34,174 nucleotides of DNA from Candidatus Aminicenantota bacterium (GCA_002877915.1 PNJE01000073.1:1-34174), one strand, 5' to 3'; counted from the first letter of the stretch, positions 17,606 through 27,381 are shown. Numbers and translations are program-made. Notes: generated by a model not told the origin, from the sequence alone.

Positions 17606-18796
17606 TCAATAAATGGGCCAGCGGCGGGCAATAAAGCCGTCGCGAATTTCCCGCCAGCTTCCCAGCACTTCGTCAGCAATTTTCTTAATTTCATTTTTAG
17701 CCTTGCTGACATCCAATCCCCATAACTCTACATTCAGCGCCTGAGGTTGGGTTATCGGATCATTTATTTTACTCACCATGTAAACATAAACCTGCTTAAC
17801 TTCAGGAAGCTGAGTGACTATGCGGTTAGCTATCAGCTGGCTCATGATGCTATAAATTTTGCCCACATGGCTAACTGGATTTTTTCCGGCCACCGCTTCA
17901 AGGCTCATCGGGCGGTAAGGCGTAATCAGACCGTTGGCCCGGTTACCACGCCCGACCTGCCCATCATCTCCAGATTCAGCACTTGTTCCGGTGACCGTGA
18001 GATAAGCTGTCTTTTTGGTATCAGCATTATTTATTATTACTTCTACCTTTCGATCGGTATAACGGCCAACAAATTCATCTTTGAGGTAGCGCTCAATTTG
18101 ATTTTTTATTTCATCATAAGTTTTTCTGTCTGGCACCTCTGAGGCCACAAAAGCGGCCGCTATGGTCAGGGTGATTAATTCCTCCTTCCGAACACCCATT
18201 ACCTTAATATCTTCGCCGAGAGCCGGCCATTTTTGTTTGCCTTCGGAGCTGTTTAAAAATTTTTCCGTTTCAAAAACCAGTTTCTCCAGCTCGCTCAGCG
18301 GAGCATATCCGACCGCTAAGGAAGTATCGTTTGCTCGCGGCGGCTGTTCATTGTCAGAAAAGATACTAACCAGGTCATCACTCCCCGAACGAATTAATAA
18401 CTTAACATTAAAATTTTCAGGTTTAAGATGGGGCACTTGCCCCATCATCCAACCCCTAATTTTATCTTCCAGCTTAGCTTCATTAATTAACTTTTTCCCA
18501 TCGACTTCCTTGCTGGCCCGTCCGACGATATACAAATTAATTGGCTCAATTATCTGGCCGCCGCCAAAATCGCACCTTGAATGCCCCCCGACCAGAACAG
18601 CCTTATCGACGTTATGATGTAAAATTTTCCCGGTCTCCTGCCGATAAATTTCAGAAAGTGCCACCGAAAGCTCCTCCGAGGCCCCATCGCATAAAGAATC
18701 AGGATGCCCCTTGCCTTTCCGCTCGACAATTTCTACCGGTATTTCCTCGGCTAACAAATCTTGACCCGCCCTAAGCTCAAAATAATATTCAGACAT
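17606..18796 (-). CDS. mat: Archaeal-type S-adenosylmethionine synthetase (methionine adenosyltransferase)
   Basis: VEIVERKGKGHPDSLCDGASEELSVALS, DKAVLVGGHSRCDFGGGQIIEPI, TGTSAESGDDGQVGRGNRANGLITPYRPMSLEAVAGKNPVSHVGKIYS match the archaeal MAT family rather than classical bacterial MetK. Confidence 0.95.
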   Translation of the reverse strand: MSEYYFELRAGQDLLAEEIPVEIVERKGKGHPDSLCDGASEELSVALSEIYRQETGKILHHNVDKAVLVGGHSRCDFGGGQIIEPINLYIVGRASKEVDGKKLINEAKLEDKIRGWMMGQVPHLKPENFNVKLLIRSGSDDLVSIFSDNEQPPRANDTSLAVGYAPLSELEKLVFETEKFLNSSEGKQKWPALGEDIKVMGVRKEELITLTIAAAFVASEVPDRKTYDEIKNQIERYLKDEFVGRYTDRKVEVIINNADTKKTAYLTVTGTSAESGDDGQVGRGNRANGLITPYRPMSLEAVAGKNPVSHVGKIYSIMSQLIANRIVTQLPEVKQVYVYMVSKINDPITQPQALNVELWGLDVSKAKNEIKKIADEVLGSWREIRDGFIARRWPIY

Positions 18797-18981
18797 TTTA
18801 ACCTCCGTTAGTTAAGTACGCTTCGGGAAACCGTTTCCTGGCAGGATAATTTGGCTGATAGGATAAGCCAGGCTGGATAGCGCTCTACCCACCGCGGTCT
18901 CCGCTCCAAAATTCTGGCGAGGCGCCTCTCTTCTGCTCGAGAGGAGCGGGACCTGGTGGCGATAGTCGCTTTCGCCCCACT

Positions 18982-19100
18982 CCTCTCATCTTTCGCTCCA
19001 GCCGAAATCGGAGCTCAACGCTTTTGGCACCTTGCTCACCATTGAGCAGGTTGCCGGGCTTCATCGGGCGCGTCAACCCTCTGCCTCTCTGGATGAGAGG
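18982..19100 (-). ncRNA. SAM-I (S-box) riboswitch aptamer
   Basis: Minus strand reads CCTCTCATCCAGAGAGGCAGAGGGTTGACGCGCCCGATGAAGCCCGGCAACCTGCTCAATGGTGAGCAAGGTGCCAAAAGC...GAAAGATGAGAGG: conserved GCCCGATGAAGCCCGGCAACC and AAGGTGCCAAA cores, and a perfect 9-bp P1 (CCTCTCATC/GATGAGAGG). Lies upstream of the SAM synthetase on the same strand. Confidence 0.93.
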
Positions 19101-19463
19101 ATGAGAACGCCAGCGCCATGCTAATTATAGACCAACAATTTCATTTCAACAATACTTGGCAAAAAAATTTTTTTATAAAATTTTTAAAAATACCATCGAC
19201 CATCTTGTTAGGCAATTTTATAAAGTTGGCTCGCTCAAAATCTTTAAGGACGCTATCTAATGTAGTATGAGCATCAGCTGGAAACTGAAGTTAATTGGCT
19301 AATTTATTAAGTTGTCCGCAAAGAATGTATTGCGATTGGAAAACATAATATGTTATTCAGTTTACTTTATAAAACATAAGGCATATTCCGGCCCGGAACT
19401 GCCTCATTCCTGAAATTATTGCTCTTATTTATTTCTCTTTTCACCAGAATAAATAAGAAAAAG

Positions 19464-20240
19464 CTAAATTTTTTCTCCAGCTATAAACACCCGCTTAGCT
19501 CGTGTATGGTAATCAAGAGGATTACCGCCAAAGACTACCAGGTCAGCGTCTTTTCCAAGGGATAGGCTGCCAATCCTATAGGCCACACCCAGCACCTCCG
19601 CCGCATTTATAGTCAAAGCTCTAAGAGCTTCATCTTCTGGTAGGCCGCCTCTGACGGCCAGAGCCGCTATGAGCGGCAGCTCTTCCAGCGCCCCAAGTCC
19701 ATATTGAACTTCACTCTGCAGAACGATTTTCACTCCCGCCCGGTGCAGCTGAGCGGCGTTGCTTATGTCCAGCTTCTCCGTCTCAGTTCTCTTCGGCCCG
19801 ATGCCCATAGGTCCAACTATCACCGGTATTTTCCTTTTGGCGATTTCTTCTGCTAAGAGATAACCTTCGGCGCAACCTATGAATATGGCTTTAAGCTTAA
19901 ACTCATCCACCAAGCGTAGAGCTCCGCTGATATCATCAATCCGGTAACATTCAATAAGAGCTGGCCATTCTCCCTTTACCACTTTGGATAGGGCATCAAG
20001 CTTTAAATCTCTCTTAGGCTGCTGTATTTCTCCGGCCGTCTTTCCCGCTTTTTTGGCCTCGGCCTGTTTCTTTTCGAAAGCCTCCCATTTCTCGGCCTGC
20101 TCCTTAGCTTCAAGCAGGGCTTGTCTAATAACATAAACATTTCCCATGCGTGTGGACGGCAGCCGCCCCTTTCTACCAAACGCCTCCTTGGGTCCCTCGA
20201 CTATGGAAAATTTAATCCCAGCCGGGGATTTTAGAATCAA
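19464..20240 (-). pseudogene. Amidohydrolase-family paralogue lacking its N-terminal part
   Basis: Begins mid-domain (TTG start, SPAGIKFSIVEGPKEAFGRKGRLPSTRMG) and keeps a typical C-terminus (DEALRALTINAAEVLGVAYRIGSLSLGKDADLVVFGGNPLDYHTRAKRVFIAGEKI). No HxH motif or signal peptide. Confidence 0.7.
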
Positions 20241-21327
20241 TTGCCGCTTGAGTTCTTAAAAAGGGCTGCTGAACAACATCGGCGTCAGTCATAAGGCAAA
20301 CAAACACGCCTTTTTTAACCAGGTAATCGGCCAGGTTAACGAGCCGGTTTTGATCGTCGTAAACAATCATCCGCGGCCCGACCACTACAGCCACCTCGCT
20401 TTGGGCCAACTCCTCGGCCACTTTATAAGCTTCCTCCGCATGGGCTAAGGATAATTTTTTGAATTTAAATTCCCCAGCTAAACGCACCGCGATCATGATG
20501 TCATCAACTGAATTCACGTGAATATGCACTGGAATTTTCTGGTCCAAAACCAGCAGCATGGCTTCCTTCTTAAGGTCGCGAGCCGGGGGCAAAGCGGCCG
20601 GGTTTTTCTTTCTTTCTCGCTCGTAGGCTTCGAGCGCCTTTTTATATTCTTCAGCTTCCAGCATGCCCTGCCTGACTAAGTAAGCCGTGCCCATCTTAGT
20701 CATGGGCATCTGACCTTTCTGGGCGTAGGCGGCTTTGTGGCCGAGAGCCATTTTCATGTCGGCGGGGAAGAGGAGGCACATTTGGTCCACAGTTTTTCCA
20801 CGCAGCTTTAGCACAGCTGACTGGCCGCCAATGACGTTTCCAGAGCCAGGCCTGACCACGGCCGCCGTCACGCCTTCAGCCAATGCGTTCAAGAACTGAT
20901 GGCGGTCTGGCCCCACTCCCTCCGGGTGAATCGAATCTATGATGCGCAGCTGCGGGGTAACTGGGTCTGTCATTTCGTTATCTTCTGTCACGCCACCGCT
21001 TGGCCCAAGACCCAAATGTGAATGTGCGTCGATTAGACCTGGAGTAATCAGACAACCAGAGGCATCTATCACCTTAGCTCTGGCTGGTATCTGAACATTC
21101 TGGCCAAGGTCAAAAATACGACCATTCTTGATGACAATCGTACCCTTAATGAAATCCTGACCGGTAGCCGTTAGAATTCTCGCTCCGCTTAGGACAATGA
21201 TTTCATCGGCCGCGGCCAAAGGGCTGGCAAAAAGCACAAATTGAGCAATCAGCGCCAAACATAAGAAGGCCGCAGTTAAAATTGAAAGCCTTATGGAGCT
21301 TTTTTCTAGACCGTATTTTCTTCCCAT
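20212..21327 (-). pseudogene. Exported amidohydrolase (imidazolonepropionase-like) lacking its C-terminal part
   Basis: Signal peptide, LITPGLIDAHSHLGL (HxH), VHIHVNS, SLAHAEEA, LMTDADVVQQPFLRTQAAI, then an abrupt out-of-frame end DSKIPGWD at the junction with the next ORF. Confidence 0.7.
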
Positions 21328-21521
21328 TTTTACTTTCCCCTTTTGCTTATTTTTTCCTTTCTTGTTGCTTATTTTTTGTTCACCTTAAAATAAATTGCCA
21401 CAGGCGTTTTGACGCTTCTTTTGTCTATTCTAAATTATAACTACGTTCTGGTAAATTATTTTCTTTCATGCTAAGACATGGTATCCAAGATATTAGATTC
21501 TGGCCTGAAATAGCGCTACTG

Positions 21522-21550
21522 TTGACTTTTGCCTTTTCTCCGTATATCAT
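21522..21550 (+). promoter_or_regulatory. Predicted sigma70-type promoter (TTGACT-17-TATCAT)
   Basis: TTGACT 21522-21527, TATCAT 21545-21550, upstream of the TonB receptor signal-peptide start at 21596. Confidence 0.5.
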
Positions 21551-21595
21551 CTGGGTGTTACGAATCTAAAAAATGTAATACTAACGGAGATTGAC

Positions 21596-23782
21596 ATGAA
21601 AAGGCTCACCAAGCTTTGCTCAGCGAAATTCGGCTTAGGCTTGGGCTTATTTCTTCTTATTACCAGCAGTCAGGCATTTTGAGCCGCTTTCTCAGCGAGG
21701 GAGGCAGTTACTCCTCAGATAAATCCTGGTGTCATCGTCATCAGCCACCTCACATCACCTTGCTCACCGCCCGATATCAGACCAAGCCAGGCCAAAACCA
21801 ATGAAGAATATAACGACGCCGCTCAACTATCAGAAACCTTATCATCCGATTCTGGCGCTTCACTTTATGAAACAGATGCCTCGGAAACCTTATCTTTTGA
21901 GGCCAACGCCCAAAGCCAAACGCTAACTGACGATAATCAGACTCAATCTTCAACCGAAAAAAAACAGAAAAAAACTACTACCGATAATCCTGATAAAAAA
22001 GAGCAGAAAGCAATCAACGAAGAAGAAATATCCCGCTCGCCTCAATACCGGCCTCACGAAGAAATTGTTGTCACGGCCACTATGTCGCCTTTGGAAGTAA
22101 AGAACTGCACCGTTTCTACCTCAGTCGTCTCTCAGGAGAAGCTCTCCGCCGTCCATGTGTCCAACGCCCTAAACGCCCTCCTTTACGAGCCAGGCATCTT
22201 CGTTATGAGAACCGGAAATTTCGGCCGCTCAGATGTAGAAATCCGAGGCCTTGGTCAACGAGGCCAGAGAATTGGCGTGATGGTGGACGGCCGTCCAGAA
22301 AAGATGGGAATTTTTGGTTGCGTGGTCACCCAGACTTTTCCTTTTGACAACGTAGATCGTCTGGAAGTGGTGCGCGGCCCAAATTCAGTTTTGTATGGCT
22401 CAGATGCTCTGGGCGGCGTGATTAACATCATAACTCACACGCCCGGACGTGGCTTTGAAAACGAAATTGAAAGTTCCTATGGCTCTTTTAACACTAAGGA
22501 AATCAACCTCCGCCATGGAGCCGGTTTTGAAAAATTTAAGTATTACCTCACCTTTGACCACAGTCAGAGCGATGGGCACATAGCCAACTCCGCTTACCGG
22601 GGAGACAGTTTCACTGGAAAGACTGTCTATAATTTCTCCGGAAAATGGTCTCTAGCTCTAAGCGGCAAATACTACGCTGGGCTCAAACACGAGCCGACCA
22701 TCCTTTACCCCAACCCGCCTGCTGAAAACTGGTTTGATTACAAACGCGGAGCAGCTGACCTGACACTAAGCCGCCATTCTGACCTCTCAGACTTGAGTTT
22801 TAAATTTTACACCGACTTCGGCCGTCACCGTTTTTCAAACGGTTGGAACTCGCGCGACCACGTCTATGGCAGCATCTTGAAGTATACTTTCTCAGGTTGG
22901 GAAAATAATCAATTAACTGTCGGTGCTGATTACCGTTATCTTGACGGGCAAAGCTTTAACTACCCGGTTGGCTCCTGGCACCGGAGCGAAGGCGGGTTTT
23001 TTGCTTATGACCAATTTGCTTTTAAGCAAAAGCTGATCCTCACCGGCGGAGCTCGTCTGAACCTCGATTCTGTCTATGGCACAGCTTTTGCTCCGAGCGC
23101 CGGATTGATCTTTTTCCTCACTGAACATACTTCGCTGCGGGCACTGGTCAGTAAGGGCTTTCGCTCCCCTCAGCTTAATGAACTCTATCTTTTCCCTTCA
23201 TCCAACCCGAACCTCAAGCCTGAAACTTTATGGAATTACGAAGTTGGGATAAACCAGCGCTTTGGTCAGAACTTTGATTTCAACTTGACGCTTTTTACCA
23301 TGAATGGCCGCAACTTCATTGAACTCAGGCCGAACCCAACGCCGCCGCCCTTGTATCGGATGACCAACATGGGTACCTACCGAGCAAAAGGGGTTGAAGC
23401 GACTTTAACCGCCCTAGTGACTGATTACTTGAGGCTAATGGCTTCTGGCACTTATCTTGACCCCGGAACTAACACCCAAGGTAAAGCGGGGCAGAAATAT
23501 GATTTAAGCTTGATTTTTTCCAAGGGAAAATTATTCCAGGCCGCTGTCGCTCAATACGTCACCGACTATTATGCTGGAAATAACAAAACCCAGAAGCTCC
23601 CCTCGTTTTTCCTGCTGAATTACAAAATCGAATGGCAGTTTACTCGCTTTCTTTCCGCTTTTCTCAACCTGGATAATCTGTTGAATACTAAGTATCAAAT
23701 CTATGTAAACTTGAGCGAGGCGGCAGGACCTTACCCAATGCCCGGGCGGTCCGTCTATGTTGGATTAAAAATAAGGCCGTAA
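21596..23782 (+). pseudogene. TonB-dependent outer-membrane receptor (BtuB-like) with an in-frame TGA (21680-21682) right after the signal peptide
   Basis: ATG 21596 behind GGAG gives MKRLTKLCSAKFGLGLGLFLLITSSQAF*AAFSAREAVT..., in frame with the ORF at 22082 (offset 486 nt). Plug and barrel hallmarks: EEIVVTAT, DVEIRGLGQRGQRIGVMVDGRPEKMG, VDRLEVVRGPNSVLYGSDALGGVINIIT, terminal SVYVGLKIRP. Confidence 0.85.
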
Positions 23783-23860
23783 AAGGCAAAAAATAAGGTT
23801 TTAATGAAGATCGAAGAGGAGAAAATTTAAGGCACACTGACGAGGTAATGGGGCAAAAAG

Positions 23861-24427
23861 ATGAGCCAAAAACGGCACTTTGAACTGCTGCTGGGCGGGT
23901 TGTTTTTAGCCCTGGCCATTGGGCTGCCACCAGCTTTTCACCTGGTTGGGCTTAGCAGCACATTTTTGCCGATGTTCTATCCAGTGCTTTTGGCCGGTTT
24001 TCTCCTTCATTACCGCATTTCTGTGCCTGTGGCTTTGATGGCTCCGCTTGTCTCAGCTGCTCTAACCGGCATGCCGCCGTTTTACCCGCCGATTGCTTTC
24101 ATTATGATGGCTGAAGGGCTAGCTATGACTTTGTTGCCGTTCCTTCTTTTCCAGAGATGGCGGCTGAATATTTACCTCTCCCTCGCCGTCACTATGCTGG
24201 CAGAACGGTTGATTCTTCTTCTTTCGACCTGGGTAATGGCTGACTGGTTGAAACTTCCAGGAGTGGTGCTTGGTCCAATGAGCCTGCTAAAAGGCCTGCC
24301 GGGGCTTGTAATTATTTTTCTAATTATCCCGCCCCTCGTGGTTGGCCTTAAGAAGAAAATCAAGCAGATGCCATTTTTGCCAGAAGAAAGTTTGGACGAG
24401 GCGAAATCAGAGGAGTTGGCTAAATGA
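23861..24427 (+). CDS. Membrane protein, probable ECF transporter S component
   Basis: About six hydrophobic segments, size about 188 aa, translationally coupled gene cluster with ECF T and A components. Confidence 0.65.
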   Translation: MSQKRHFELLLGGLFLALAIGLPPAFHLVGLSSTFLPMFYPVLLAGFLLHYRISVPVALMAPLVSAALTGMPPFYPPIAFIMMAEGLAMTLLPFLLFQRWRLNIYLSLAVTMLAERLILLLSTWVMADWLKLPGVVLGPMSLLKGLPGLVIIFLIIPPLVVGLKKKIKQMPFLPEESLDEAKSEELAK

Positions 24428-25122
24428 GTTATAGCAACTGGCCAAATAAAACTAATGATAAAACAACTGCTCTAACTGATTTTTTTAATAAAAGCCATCT
24501 GCTCAACTCAAGACAACTCAAAGAAGAGGTTTTTAAACGGCGGCTTTTCTTTGACCGCGTGGCTGAAGTTTGGGAAGAAGAGCATCGCACCGCTGAGCCC
24601 AACCATAACCTATGCCGCATTTTGCAAAGGATGGAACTTAAGCCCGGGCAGGTAGTACTTGATGCCGGTTGCGGCACTGGTCGCCTTGCCCCCTTTATCC
24701 TAAAAAAGATCGGCCCTGAAGGCAAGCTCATAGCAGTAGATGTCTCAGCTAACATGCTGAAAATTGCCCGGCAGAAGTTCAACTACCATAATCTGATATT
24801 TTATCAGGCTGATGTCTGTGAACTCGAGGTTTCGGGATTATTTGACCAGGTCATCTGCCTTTGCCTTCTTCCCCACTTACCCGACAAAGAGCTGGCCTTA
24901 CGCAGCTTTCGAAAATATTTAAAAGCAGAGGGGCAGTTCATCATTGCCCACACAACCAGCCGGGAAGAAGTTAACCGCTACCACGCCCAGCTTCCTGAGC
25001 CAATCTGCTGTGACCAACTTCCAGAAAGGCCGGAGATGATAAAACTTCTGCAAAGAACAGGCTTTACTATGCTGGAGCTTGAAGAGAGTGACATATATTT
25101 TCTGCGGGCCGTCTCCTCTTAA
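24424..25122 (+). CDS. Class I SAM-dependent methyltransferase
   Basis: VVLDAGCGTGRLAPFILKKIGPEGKLIAVDVSANMLKIARQK (motif I and post I); ATGA overlap with the S-component gene. Confidence 0.93.
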   Translation: MSYSNWPNKTNDKTTALTDFFNKSHLLNSRQLKEEVFKRRLFFDRVAEVWEEEHRTAEPNHNLCRILQRMELKPGQVVLDAGCGTGRLAPFILKKIGPEGKLIAVDVSANMLKIARQKFNYHNLIFYQADVCELEVSGLFDQVICLCLLPHLPDKELALRSFRKYLKAEGQFIIAHTTSREEVNRYHAQLPEPICCDQLPERPEMIKLLQRTGFTMLELEESDIYFLRAVSS

Positions 25123-25212
25123 AAAATCGATAATTCTATTTCTGAACAGGCTTTTAAAAAGTATAATTAGGAAACATTCAACCGATCTGCGGTAAAATTA
25201 GAGTACGTCCGC

Positions 25213-25926
25213 ATGAAAAGTAATAGCAAGAAAGTCTCACTCGACCCGAGAGTAGGGTTGGTCGGTTTTCTGGCAATCCTGGTGTTTGCGGCAGCTTTGC
25301 CTGCTGGTGCCCCGCTCTGGAAAAGTGTCGTACTTTTTTCCTTGCTACTAACGGGCGGGCTGTTTTTCTCATTCCGAGGCAGCCAATTTTGGAAAAGGTT
25401 TAAAAATTTAGTCTTGATTTTGCTTCCTTTTTTAGCTTTTCTTTTAGTTATAACGTTGTTATTTTCAAAAGAGCCTCCCGGACGTGCGCTTTTTTACTTC
25501 GGCCAGATGGTTTTTCGCGCCTTGATTGTTGTGGCTGCCGACCTGGTTTTCATCCTGAGCCAAAAAACTCAAGACTTGTTGGCCGCTTTAACCCAAGCAA
25601 AGTTGCCGCCAGTTTTTATCCAGCTTCTTAATTTCGCGATTCGCTATTCACAAATTTTTACTAAGGAAGCTACCAACTCTTTTCGCGCCCGACTGTCCAG
25701 AGAAAAATGCCGGCGGCTATTTTTTGAAAACTTAAGAATAACTGGGCTAATCAGCGAAAGGATATTCTGGCGAGCGATAGAACGCAGTGAGAGAATTTAT
25801 GCGGCTATGCTTTCCAGAGGCTATAATGGCCACTTATATTTCCACCAGAAATTCAGGCTGCAGCGGGCAGATTTAGTAGCTTTAATTAGCTTGCTTGCGG
25901 TCTTAATTTTTCTGGCGAGCATTTGA
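25213..25926 (+). CDS. ECF transporter T component (CbiQ/EcfT family)
   Basis: LDPRVGLVGFLAILVFAAALPAG N-terminus, RSERIYAAMLSRGYNG (EcfT coupling motif region). Confidence 0.9.
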   Translation: MKSNSKKVSLDPRVGLVGFLAILVFAAALPAGAPLWKSVVLFSLLLTGGLFFSFRGSQFWKRFKNLVLILLPFLAFLLVITLLFSKEPPGRALFYFGQMVFRALIVVAADLVFILSQKTQDLLAALTQAKLPPVFIQLLNFAIRYSQIFTKEATNSFRARLSREKCRRLFFENLRITGLISERIFWRAIERSERIYAAMLSRGYNGHLYFHQKFRLQRADLVALISLLAVLIFLASI

Positions 25927-26654
25927 TGGAATTGGAGGAGAAGTTGGCTGAAACTTCAATCATCGAAGTTAAAAACCTGCGCTACCGTTTCCCAGATGGA
26001 ACCTTGGCGTTAAATAAAGTTTCTTTTTCTGTGGGCGAAAAAGAGCGGGTGGCCATCATCGGGCCAAACGGCGCCGGGAAATCAACACTGTTGCTGCTGC
26101 TCGATGGCTTGCTTTTGGGAGAGGGCCAGGTGAAAATTCTTGGTCAGGAGCTCAAAGGCGATAATCTCAAATCCATCAGGTCAAAGGTTGGGCTGGTTTT
26201 TCAGAATCCCGATGACCAGCTTTTTATGCCTTCAGTGCTTGATGATGTGATGTATGGCTTGTGCGTAAAGAAAAAATCTCCAGACAATGAAGCCTTAAAA
26301 AAGGCCAAAGGAATTTTGCGCGAGTTAAAAGCGGAGGCTTTGGCTGAGAGGTCAACTATGAGCCTTAGCTTGGGCGAGAAGAAAAAGGTGGCTCTGGCCG
26401 GGGTGCTGGTCATGGAGCCGCTGGTGCTTCTTTTGGACGAACCAACTTCTGGCTTGGACCCGGCAGCCAAGCGTTGGCTCATCAGCTATCTTTCAGCGCT
26501 CGAGCGAACGATGATTTTTGCCACTCATAATTTAGAACTTGCCCGGCAACTGGCAGATCGGGTGATTCTGCTTAACCGGGGCGAAATAGCAGCTGATGGA
26601 CGGGCGACAGAAATTCTTGAGAATGAAAAGCTACTGCTGGAAAATGGCCTTTAG
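25926..26654 (+). CDS. ECF transporter A component (CbiO-like ATPase)
   Basis: Walker A GPNGAGKST, GLVFQNPDDQLFMPSVLDDVMYG, SLSLGEKKKVALAGVLVMEPLVLLLDEPTSGLDP; ATG at 25926 overlaps the upstream TGA. Confidence 0.95.
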   Translation: MELEEKLAETSIIEVKNLRYRFPDGTLALNKVSFSVGEKERVAIIGPNGAGKSTLLLLLDGLLLGEGQVKILGQELKGDNLKSIRSKVGLVFQNPDDQLFMPSVLDDVMYGLCVKKKSPDNEALKKAKGILRELKAEALAERSTMSLSLGEKKKVALAGVLVMEPLVLLLDEPTSGLDPAAKRWLISYLSALERTMIFATHNLELARQLADRVILLNRGEIAADGRATEILENEKLLLENGL

Positions 26655-26673
26655 GCTTTAAAAATGGCCAAGA

Positions 26674-27381
26674 TTACTTGTTAAGGCCAGATTTAATGGC
26701 AGAATAAACCTGATTAATAAGCGCCGGAATGTCGTCCGCAGTTTTACCGACCACCTCAATCGGCTGGTGAAAAATAACTTTTATCTTGCCTGGGCGGGGG
26801 AAAGGGTGCCCGCGGGGCATAAGCTCATAAGTGCCTTTGATGGTGACAGGGACAATCGGAGCCCCAGCGGACAAGGCTAAGAAAAAGCCACCGCGCTTAA
26901 AAGGCTGGAGTTCACCTGTTCGGCTGCGGGTGCCTTCAGGAAAAATGAGGAAAGAATAGCCGCGCTCTCGCATGAGCCGGGCAGCTTCCTCGATGCTTCG
27001 TTGGCCGCCGCTGGCCCGTTTTCGGTCAACCGGAATAAAACCGACAAATCTCATGCCCAAGCCGACCACCGGTATTCTGAAGATGCTTTTCTTGAGAATA
27101 ACCCGCACAAGCTGGGGAATGACATAAAAAAGCAGCGGCCCATCCAGAAAGCTGAGGTGGTTGGCCATGAAAACGTAGCTCCGGGAAGGGTCTATATGGT
27201 CTAAGCCAATGACTTCCATTTTCAAATTCAGGATGTGACGGCTGACCCCCATAGCCCATTTGGCTACAACAAGGAGTGGGTCACGAATGCCGAGGGGCCA
27301 GCAGATGAGCAGCACCGGTGTCAGCAGCACCACCAGCACCACATAAAATATAAGCAGGATTATCGTCCTTACTACAGCCAT
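26674..27381 (-). CDS. 1-acyl-sn-glycerol-3-phosphate acyltransferase (PlsC family)
   Basis: NHLSFLDGP (HX4D variant NHLSFLD), FIPVDRKRASGGQRSIEEA, FPEGTRSRTGELQPFKRGGF. Confidence 0.93.
   Translation of the reverse strand: MAVVRTIILLIFYVVLVVLLTPVLLICWPLGIRDPLLVVAKWAMGVSRHILNLKMEVIGLDHIDPSRSYVFMANHLSFLDGPLLFYVIPQLVRVILKKSIFRIPVVGLGMRFVGFIPVDRKRASGGQRSIEEAARLMRERGYSFLIFPEGTRSRTGELQPFKRGGFFLALSAGAPIVPVTIKGTYELMPRGHPFPRPGKIKVIFHQPIEVVGKTADDIPALINQVYSAIKSGLNK

Noticed and set aside
18885-19076. 63-aa minus-strand ORF
   Set aside because: Lies over the SAM-I riboswitch and its expression platform; structured RNA explains the sequence better.
19150-19345. Possible gene relic on minus strand (LQFPADAHTTLDSVLKDFERANFIKLPNKMVDGIFKNFIKKFF)
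   Set aside because: Protein-like stretch with an in-frame TAA just upstream, but no start, RBS or recognised family; could be chance in AT-rich DNA.
21331-21595. Cobalamin riboswitch upstream of the TonB receptor
   Set aside because: No recognisable B12 box or conserved aptamer core; only a sigma70-like promoter was seen.
5470-21682. Alternative genetic code (stop reassignment)
   Set aside because: TAA, TAG and TGA all end well-supported genes in this window, so the two internal stops are better explained by mutation or error.
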